A DNA stretch of 5,315 nt from an uncultured Eubacteriales bacterium (GTDB lineage Bacteria > Bacillota > Clostridia > Peptostreptococcales > Anaerovoracaceae), in the NCBI GenBank assembly GCA_900553025.1, contig USBT01000060.1, forward strand, positions 1-5,315, in the 5' to 3' direction. Below the pieces are notes generated by a model. It searched no databases, had not been told where the DNA came from, and was given only the letters and a program-made list of their open reading frames with translations. Below, one piece after another: positions 1-5,315 of the stretch. Made by a program: the position numbers and the translations under genes. Numbering within the stretch: position 1 is the first letter of the stretch; the number at the start of each line of letters is the position of its first letter.

Positions 1-2440
1 CTACTTCACCGTTTTTCTTTCCTGTCTGCTCGTCTGGTAGCTGTTTTGCTACTTCATTCTTTATTGCCTCAGGGAATTCCTTGATGCTTGAATCTTTCGC
101 TACCTTAAACTCATGCGTTACCTTGTAGGTCTTTGCTTTAACAAGCCCAAAGTCTTTTGTTAAATCTGAATCTCCTGATTTCATTACAAAATTATCAGTT
201 GTTTTAGATTGATTGTTACTCATTGCATATCCGTCAGGAGCCACAATTTCAACCTTGTACTCCCCTGGGGCTACTTCAAACAAGTACTTTCCACTCTCAT
301 CGGTAGTGGCTTTAATCTCTTTGCCGTCTTTGTCTTTTGCAGGCTTTCCTTCTTTATCAAGAAGTTTTACTGTTACGTCCTTTAAAGGTTTCTCGGTGTT
401 ATCTTGAATGCCATCATTATTAGCATCATTCCACACATAATCCCCAATTTTGACTTTTTTCTCAGTATTTACAATGACAATTTTGATGTCGTTTTCCACA
501 TAAGAAGCAATATCTTTACCACCAGAAATTTTAACACTTCCGTCACCATTTACAACGAACGAATCTGCTTCAACAGTTGTTTCATTGCCGGTAGCAGTGT
601 CAACAGCCGTAATCTTAAACTTTTTGTCGTAATTTCCGGCTTCAGTTATTTTGTATGTGCCTGGCAATTTAAGGTCGCCGATCGCAACATTTCCGTCCTT
701 TTTTAAATTTACTGTTTTCGCATAATTAGAACCGTCAGGTCCAGATATAGTTATTTCAAAATTTTCATCAGGAAAAGCAGGATTTGCTCCGTCAACTCCT
801 TTGAGTTCTTTTGCTACAGTTAATTTAACAGGGTCAACCTCAGGAGAAACAGCTTCCGCAGTTGTATTATTTATTTCTTCTTCCTTGAACTTTTCTACTA
901 CTGTAACCTCTGTTTTTCCATTTGTCTTAAAGGTTTTATTTCCAGTTTTCTCCCAGCCGTCCTTCATGGTCAGAACATAGCTTAATTCTTCATAATAGAC
1001 CTTGTCAGCCTCGGGAGCATTCTCGTCCTTTACAAGAGTTGGTCTGCCGACATTCCACTCGATATGCCCATTACCCGTTCCATCAGCAGATTTTACATAC
1101 TTAGCTTCGCCTTTTGTAGTCTTTATTTCAGTAGGCTCAGAGAATTCATCACCTATAACATCCTTAAGGCTCTCATCTATAATTTCTTCACCCTCTATCT
1201 GTTTTAAAATACTGTCTATGGTATTTCTGAAATTTTTCGATGAGCTTGGATAGAATTTGTTAGGACTTGCCATTCTCTTAAGATAGCCATTTGTTTCGTC
1301 ATTAGTAACTAATCCAACTACATATAAGTCGTTAATATTCCCTGCTTCTTTTATGGCATTGGCTTCTATTACTGTATTCTCTGGAATGTCCCAATACATA
1401 TATCTTCCTTGGTTGTCTATGCCATACATAGCATATTGAATATCACAGCCCCAACCAATTCTATTTAAAATATTGCTTCGTCCCGCTTGAGTATTAGGAT
1501 TTCCGTCAGAATAAATAAAAGTAGATGCCGGTATTTTGCCATTAGATACATATGCGTCCCTTGATGCAAAGGCGGAGCCAAATTGACTAACTCCATAACC
1601 AACTTTGTAATATTTCCCATTCTGCACACGATTTGTGGCTACTGTAGTGCTTCCATCAGAGGCATTTTGTACAGCATCATTATAATATTGTGGGTAATCG
1701 CTTGTTGACTTTATATTGGTTCTCCATTCAAAGAAATTTCCAAGGCCTCCCTGCTCATTAGATAACTTTGTAATATCTACTTTATATCCAACGGTTGGCT
1801 TTCCATCAGTTACCAATACCACGACTCTATTTCTCTTTCCATCAGTATCTTGCTTCTTTAACTCACTCATTGCCTTGTCCGCTTCATGAAGAGCCATTTG
1901 AGTGAATGTCCCTCCTTGTGGCTGTATTGGGTTTAAAGCATTTTTTATATCTTCAGGATTTTGTGTGAAGCCTGTATGCTTAGTTAGTGATTCATAAAAA
2001 CGGTTATTAGCAAATCCATATGAGTATGAATAAAGAGCTACTTTATTTTCTTTATTTTGCTTCAAAACTCTATTGGTAAGCTCCTGTATTCCTATCTTGG
2101 CATTGGTCATTCTTTGCTCGTCAACGGGAACATTTTCTCTGACTGTTCCATCAGCTTCTCTTTCTCCGTCCGCCATGGAGCCAGATCTATCAAGCACAAC
2201 AAGCACATCCGTAGGTTTTCGAACCGGGTTATACTCAGCCCTTACGGTAACCTTCCATTTATTGACCTCGCCCTTTACAGGCTCTGCCGTTTTGATAATT
2301 TGGGCCTCGCCATCCTTCAAAGCCTTCTCTGTTGGTGTGACGGGCGCAGCGTTTGCCGCCAATGGCATAGAAAAAACTACACTACTCAACACAAGTGCTA
2401 AATTTAAAACTAATGCCAAAATTTTCTTTACACTCTTCAA
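1..2440 (-). CDS. VWA-domain stalked surface adhesin (pilin-like, SdrD-B-like and SHIRT-like modules), 3' end missing
   Basis: The frame is open for 813 codons and runs off the left edge. The start is TTG: AAAGGAG lies 7 bases upstream, an in-frame stop is at 2492-2494, and no ATG precedes the signal peptide. Residues 1-31 form a signal peptide (KK, hydrophobic core, ANA|AP cleavage). A VWA domain spans about 75-415, with MIDAS residues D84, S86 and S88 (DRSGSM), T178 (QGGTFT) and D212 (TDG). About 150 residues rich in Tyr, Asn and Gly are inserted between TDG and the strand near 372-378; they hold the only cysteine, C332. A beta-rich region (420-535) follows. A pilin-like Ig domain (538-660) has candidate isopeptide residues K544, E600 and N658. 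An SdrD-B-like domain (663-767) has a calcium-type loop, D672, N674, D676, D680. A SHIRT-like domain starts near 768 (YKVTHEF, LPDEQTGKK) and is cut off. By family knowledge this is a cell-wall adhesin, with VWA as the binding head and the rest as stalk. The ligand is unknown, and the sorting motif is not visible. Confidence 0.93.
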   Translation of the reverse strand, partial: MKSVKKILALVLNLALVLSSVVFSMPLAANAAPVTPTEKALKDGEAQIIKTAEPVKGEVNKWKVTVRAEYNPVRKPTDVLVVLDRSGSMADGEREADGTVRENVPVDEQRMTNAKIGIQELTNRVLKQNKENKVALYSYSYGFANNRFYESLTKHTGFTQNPEDIKNALNPIQPQGGTFTQMALHEADKAMSELKKQDTDGKRNRVVVLVTDGKPTVGYKVDITKLSNEQGGLGNFFEWRTNIKSTSDYPQYYNDAVQNASDGSTTVATNRVQNGKYYKVGYGVSQFGSAFASRDAYVSNGKIPASTFIYSDGNPNTQAGRSNILNRIGWGCDIQYAMYGIDNQGRYMYWDIPENTVIEANAIKEAGNINDLYVVGLVTNDETNGYLKRMASPNKFYPSSSKNFRNTIDSILKQIEGEEIIDESLKDVIGDEFSEPTEIKTTKGEAKYVKSADGTGNGHIEWNVGRPTLVKDENAPEADKVYYEELSYVLTMKDGWEKTGNKTFKTNGKTEVTVVEKFKEEEINNTTAEAVSPEVDPVKLTVAKELKGVDGANPAFPDENFEITISGPDGSNYAKTVNLKKDGNVAIGDLKLPGTYKITEAGNYDKKFKITAVDTATGNETTVEADSFVVNGDGSVKISGGKDIASYVENDIKIVIVNTEKKVKIGDYVWNDANNDGIQDNTEKPLKDVTVKLLDKEGKPAKDKDGKEIKATTDESGKYLFEVAPGEYKVEIVAPDGYAMSNNQSKTTDNFVMKSGDSDLTKDFGLVKAKTYKVTHEFKVAKDSSIKEFPEAIKNEVAKQLPDEQTGKKNGEV

Positions 2441-2447
2441 CTCTCTT

Positions 2448-2454
2448 CTCCTTT
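2448..2454 (-). promoter_or_regulatory. Ribosome binding site that fixes the TTG start
   Basis: The minus strand reads AAAGGAG, then 7 bases, then TTG at 2440. The site decides the start. The only nearby upstream ATG codons (ending at 2461 and 2488) are in another frame, which stops at a TGA overlapping the TTG. The next in-frame ATG (codon 25) would remove most of the signal peptide. Confidence 0.85.
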
Positions 2455-2521
2455 CAGAATCATAAAAAATAATAAAATATAATTTCCATTTTCAAAAATA
2501 TTAATAATATTTATAAAATGC

Positions 2522-2578
2522 AAAAAAGACCAACCGAAATAGTAAGCCTTTGTAAGGTTTTATTTCAATCAGTCTTTT
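2522..2578 (-). terminator. Leader hairpin with U-run, possible attenuator or small-RNA terminator
   Basis: On the minus strand AAAAGACTGATTGAAATA (2578-2561) pairs with TATTTCGGTTGGTCTTTT (2541-2524) as 18 continuous RNA base pairs, four of them G-U. The 19-base loop contains a further CCTT-ACA-AAGG mini-hairpin. Six U follow the GUC of the 3' arm (2527-2522), and four of these pair with the A-run. In plus-strand RNA the four G-U pairs become C-A mismatches, so the structure favours minus-strand RNA. It lies downstream of the (AGAC)9 tract and 81 bases before the TTG start, hence in the leader of the VWA gene if transcription begins near 2640. The stem has few G-C pairs, so termination strength is uncertain. 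It could instead be a leader stabiliser or the end of a roughly 120-base small RNA. Confidence 0.45.
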
Positions 2579-2608
2579 GTTATGTATCAGATAATATGTC
2601 TATTATGG

Positions 2609-2646
<38 letters not shown>

Positions 2647-2676
2647 AGCATATTCATAAGTTCTTTCCTCTGTCAA
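2647..2676 (-). promoter_or_regulatory. Candidate sigma-70-type promoter for the VWA adhesin gene
   Basis: The minus strand has a perfect TTGACA at 2676-2671, an 18-base spacer and TATGCT (4/6 match) at 2652-2647. Transcription would begin near 2640, inside the (AGAC)9 tract, giving a leader of about 200 bases. The -10 box is imperfect and the spacer is one base longer than ideal. The best competing reading uses repeat-derived -35 boxes with CATAAT at 2607-2602 or TATTAT at 2596-2591. Confidence 0.5.
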
Positions 2677-2800
2677 GCTTTGCCAGTACATTCTCTCCAT
2701 TTTCTTATCTATATTTTATCAAGGCATTTTATAAAAATCAATGTTTTATTTTTCAATTCAAAAGTTTTTTCTTAAATACAGAATATACTATTGGTAAATA

Positions 2801-2829
2801 TCGACAAAGCCCATCGGGGGGGGTAGAAT
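2801..2829 (+). promoter_or_regulatory. Candidate sigma-70-type promoter with a G8 spacer for the beta-helix protein gene
   Basis: TCGACA at 2801-2806 (5/6 match) is separated by exactly 17 bases from TAGAAT at 2824-2829 (5/6 match). The last eight spacer bases are a G homopolymer. Transcription would begin around 2835-2838, giving a leader of roughly 120 bases before the ATG. With eight G the spacing is optimal; one G more or fewer gives 18 or 16. The geometry resembles known phase-variable promoters with homopolymer spacers, such as neisserial porA. Use of this promoter is inferred. Confidence 0.6.
2816..2823 (+). repeat. G8 homopolymer in a promoter spacer
   Basis: Eight consecutive G occur in strongly AT-rich intergenic DNA, directly before the TAGAAT box. 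Such runs are prone to slipped-strand mispairing, and its position would make it a switch of promoter strength for the plus-strand gene. A sequencing length error cannot be excluded from one sequence. Confidence 0.9.
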
Positions 2830-2867
2830 AAAGGTGCAATCTGACTATTTTATTATGATAAATTTTG

Positions 2868-2880
2868 GAGATTCAATCTC
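2868..2880. promoter_or_regulatory. Small dyad in the plus-gene leader, possible operator
   Basis: GAGATT and AATCTC form a perfect 6-base inverted repeat around one central C. It lies about 30-45 bases downstream of the predicted start of transcription. A one-base loop cannot form a normal RNA hairpin, so a protein-binding site is the more natural reading. It is short enough to be chance. Confidence 0.25.
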
Positions 2881-2943
2881 AGCATTCCTATCTAAAATGT
2901 GTCAGGTAATGCCAAGTAAGTATCAACAAAATAATGGTTATAA

Positions 2944-2949
2944 GAGGTG
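2944..2949 (+). promoter_or_regulatory. Ribosome binding site of the beta-helix protein gene
   Basis: GAGGTG lies 6 bases before the ATG at 2956, within an AAGAGGTG match to the Shine-Dalgarno consensus. An in-frame TAA at 2941-2943 closes the frame just upstream. The in-frame GTG at 2947 lies inside the binding site, so ATG 2956 is the start. Confidence 0.85.
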
Positions 2950-2955
2950 TCGACA

Positions 2956-5315
2956 ATGAGAAAAAAATGGACGCTGCGTAAAAGCAAGAGAATCAGCACT
3001 AAAATTTTAATTTTAGCAATATCTATGGTATTCGTTTTCACAATGCTACCTATTCATTCTTTAGCAAATGAATCCAGCAGTATGCAAAATGATACAAATT
3101 TAAATCATCTAAACGAAAACCATGCTCCAGAACCAGCCAAAATCGGAACGGAAAAGGAGCAGGATGGCATAAACGCTCAGAAAGAAAATAACAGAACTAA
3201 CATCCTGAGCGAAAATGGCTTAAACTCCCAAGATATAGAGCAAAATGAAGCTCAAGTAAGGAAAGCTCCGCGAAAAGCACCTCCTGAAAATGGGATAGTT
3301 GAGATAGGCTCATTTGATGACTTAAAGCCTTATCTTGAAAAGGGCAAATACACATTTTTGACAAATAATGACTACTCTGCTCTTTTGCTTAAATCGGGCA
3401 ACTATGTATTTACCAATGACATAGAAATCGACTTAAACGACCCGTATTTTGACGATAAGAGGGTGGAAATTGAGAGAGGTATTATTTCTCATGACAACAA
3501 AGATGGAATGTTAAGTATTGATGGTGGCAATCACAAGATAACATTCAAGGGTAAGAAAGTAGCTCCTTTGTTCGCTGGAATTAGGGCTAAAAATGCAAAC
3601 ATTTCGAATATGAGCGTTGAATATCAGGCTAGCGTGAGCGGATATGGTTTTATCGGGGAGCTAATTTCTTTTGGCGAGCCCGTTGATGCGAACGGCTTTG
3701 ATATTAATAACTCAATTATTAAAAATATTAAGGTAAAGGTAAATGGAAATATTGAATCCAAAGAAGTTTGGGGAAATGTTATAATAGACAACCATTTCGC
3801 AGACCAATTTAGAAAGGGAGAGATCGCAAGTGGACTATCATGGTTTTTGAGCAAAACCTCTCTTGAAGATATAGACCTAGAAGTAACTGGTAATATAGGC
3901 TCTGATAAAGCTCCTGCTGATAAAAATTTCAGATCTGGAGCTACTGGACTCATCTTCCATTGGGACAAAAAGATGCCTACAAAAGATACACCGTCAGGCG
4001 ATGAAATATATATGAAGCACAATACTGCTATGCTAAAGAAAGCGGGGCAGATTGTAAATGTAAATATAAATATCGGTGGAAATGTTCAGGCGTATGCTTA
4101 TTCACAGGGGTATTCAGCAGGTGTTTCAAACGATCTTGGGACAGCATGGGTTGACAATCTTCATGTAAATATCAAAGGAGATATATTAACAAAGTTACAT
4201 AATGGCGGAATCAATCAGCCAGGAGGAGAATCCACCTATGCTCATGGCATAAGCGATGAAATTGGAACATTTATCAATTCTAGCCTAGATGTAAATAATA
4301 TTGTCATAAATGCTGAGGATGGAATGGCAAAGAGCAATTCCTTTACTCAGATGTACCTCGTCGCAGCGATAAATAGCAAGGGATGGGCTGAAAATCTATC
4401 AAATAATAAGTTTAATGTTCGTGGCAAGATGAGCAATAATGCACCATTTAAAAATACTATGGGTCTTGGATTCGGAAATGGTTGGAACAGCTCTGGCAAA
4501 TATGGTGTAGATTTCTTGCAGATATTTGAAAATAACGAGATGCAGGTTGGTGCAGTGGAAATCAAAAATGCTGAAAGCCCGCAGACTGCATTTGTAGGAT
4601 TGGCACAGAAAGTATATGCAGGAAAGCAATCTGCTCTGGGAAGACCTGAACTTCCTGAGGCAAGCTTAAAGAATAACAGCCTTAAAGTTGGAAAAGTCGA
4701 CATAGATACACCTAAGGCGTATGGCATGATATATCCTTTCATGATGCAAGCTACAAATTCAAAGGATAATACCGTAAGCTATGGGGATATAAATTGCAAG
4801 ACCGATGTAATTAACTTCACTGGAATGGGCAATGTAGAAGCAAAACAACCTATAAATACTCCGCATCCTTGCCTTACTAAGGGGAATACACTCGAATTCG
4901 GTACGATTAATCTTGAAGGCAAGACAGGAAATACAATTTCACTAATGGCAGGATCTCAAGGCGAAAATCAGCCTATTGAGGACTGCTCAGTTAAGGCAAA
5001 GGCTCTAAGTGTAAATCTCACAGATGAAAATGAAAATAAATATAGCACATCAATTGCAGGAATTGCAACATATCAGCAATCTCCTATAAAGGGATGTAGA
5101 GTTTATGTGGGAGATGTTGATATCAAAAATCGAACGCAAAAGGCTTTGTACATGGGGCTTGGAACTGCTTTCTCAAAAAATAGCAAAATTGAGGGTTCCG
5201 CAGTATTTATCGACAAGGATTTTAAACTCGATACGGCAGGAACAAAATACGCGGGCGGATTCGCAGGATATGCAAACAATATGATGATTGATAACTGCGA
5301 TTATCAGATAAATGG
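2956..5315 (+). CDS. Large exported surface protein with predicted parallel beta-helix, 3' end missing
   Basis: The frame is open for 786 codons and runs off the right edge. Residues 1-37 are a long Gram-positive signal peptide: a basic start, a hydrophobic core at about 17-32 and SLA|NE cleavage. Residues 38-112 are a polar linker rich in Asn, Glu and Gln, ending in basic RKAPRKAPP. From about 116 the sequence reads as a parallel beta-helix: an entry region (YVFTNDIEIDL, then SIDGGNHKITF) and recurring strands such as IIKNIKVKVNGNI (254-266), LEDIDLEVTGNI (303-314), IVNVNINIGGNV (366-377) and VDNLHVNIKGDI (399-410). A near-duplicate pair, YSAGVSNDLGT (386-396) and YAHGISDEIGT (428-438), suggests repeat growth. 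The visible end has a GLUG-like motif, YAGGFAGY with IDNCDYQI. Such repeats occur in large secreted adhesins. No catalytic motif, named family or wall anchor is visible, so the function is inferred from architecture and from pairing with the divergent adhesin gene. Confidence 0.9.
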   Translation, partial: MRKKWTLRKSKRISTKILILAISMVFVFTMLPIHSLANESSSMQNDTNLNHLNENHAPEPAKIGTEKEQDGINAQKENNRTNILSENGLNSQDIEQNEAQVRKAPRKAPPENGIVEIGSFDDLKPYLEKGKYTFLTNNDYSALLLKSGNYVFTNDIEIDLNDPYFDDKRVEIERGIISHDNKDGMLSIDGGNHKITFKGKKVAPLFAGIRAKNANISNMSVEYQASVSGYGFIGELISFGEPVDANGFDINNSIIKNIKVKVNGNIESKEVWGNVIIDNHFADQFRKGEIASGLSWFLSKTSLEDIDLEVTGNIGSDKAPADKNFRSGATGLIFHWDKKMPTKDTPSGDEIYMKHNTAMLKKAGQIVNVNINIGGNVQAYAYSQGYSAGVSNDLGTAWVDNLHVNIKGDILTKLHNGGINQPGGESTYAHGISDEIGTFINSSLDVNNIVINAEDGMAKSNSFTQMYLVAAINSKGWAENLSNNKFNVRGKMSNNAPFKNTMGLGFGNGWNSSGKYGVDFLQIFENNEMQVGAVEIKNAESPQTAFVGLAQKVYAGKQSALGRPELPEASLKNNSLKVGKVDIDTPKAYGMIYPFMMQATNSKDNTVSYGDINCKTDVINFTGMGNVEAKQPINTPHPCLTKGNTLEFGTINLEGKTGNTISLMAGSQGENQPIEDCSVKAKALSVNLTDENENKYSTSIAGIATYQQSPIKGCRVYVGDVDIKNRTQKALYMGLGTAFSKNSKIEGSAVFIDKDFKLDTAGTKYAGGFAGYANNMMIDNCDYQIN

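Noticed and set aside
213..1253. Plus-strand frames of 64, 100 and 83 codons
   Set aside because: They are antisense to the stalk domains of the VWA adhesin and have no recognisable domain.
2057..2465. Two overlapping plus-strand frames of 114 and 130 codons
   Set aside because: They lie antisense to the signal peptide and VWA coding region of the minus-strand gene, which has a continuous 813-codon frame with recognisable domains. They are shadows.
2438..2490. 17-codon minus-strand frame (with an inner ATG, 8 codons) whose TGA overlaps the TTG start
   Set aside because: It has no ribosome binding site of its own and is very short and AT-rich, so coupling is possible but unsupported.
2496..2512. 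AAATATT-AAT-AATATTT palindrome
   Set aside because: All pairs are A-T in very AT-rich DNA, so it is too weak and too likely by chance to be called a terminator or operator.
3624..4742. Minus-strand frames of 132, 131 and 76 codons
   Set aside because: They are antisense to the beta-helix gene, whose frame is open throughout with a signal peptide, and they show no domain features.

Overview
The window holds two large, divergently transcribed genes for predicted exported surface proteins. Each runs off an edge of the window, and a 515-base AT-rich intergenic region lies between them. The composition (AT-rich, AGA-rich codons, strong Shine-Dalgarno sites, Gram-positive signal peptides) and the domain types (VWA, pilin-like Ig fold, SdrD-B-like, SHIRT-like) point to a low-GC Gram-positive, probably an anaerobic host-associated Firmicute. 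I cannot name the genus from the sequence.

Bases 1-2440, minus strand: a gene with a TTG start. It has 813 visible codons without a stop and its 3' end is missing. The protein has a signal peptide, a VWA domain with a complete MIDAS metal site and a large insertion, a beta-rich domain, a pilin-like Ig domain with a plausible Lys-Glu-Asn isopeptide set, an SdrD-B-like domain with a calcium-type loop, and the start of a SHIRT-like rod domain. This is the layout of a wall-anchored stalked adhesin. The sorting signal would lie outside the window.

Bases 2441-2955: the regulatory region between the two start codons. Read on the minus strand it contains a candidate promoter (TTGACA, 18 bases, TATGCT), a perfect (AGAC)9 tract starting two bases after the -10, an 18-bp RNA hairpin that pairs fully only on this strand and ends in a U-run, and the ribosome binding site. 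Read on the plus strand it contains a candidate promoter (TCGACA, 17 bases, TAGAAT) whose spacer ends in a run of eight G, then a roughly 120-base leader with a small dyad and a ribosome binding site.

Bases 2956-5315, plus strand: a gene with 786 visible codons without a stop, 3' end missing. The protein has a signal peptide, a polar Asn/Glu-rich linker, and a long region of repeated short beta-strand units that reads like a right-handed parallel beta-helix with a GLUG-like motif at the visible end.

The main point is regulatory. A different slippage-prone simple repeat sits in or beside the predicted promoter of each gene, and the G8 tract lies exactly where its length sets the -35/-10 spacing. 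I infer a pair of surface proteins that switch independently by phase variation. No length variation can be seen in a single sequence, so this remains a testable inference.
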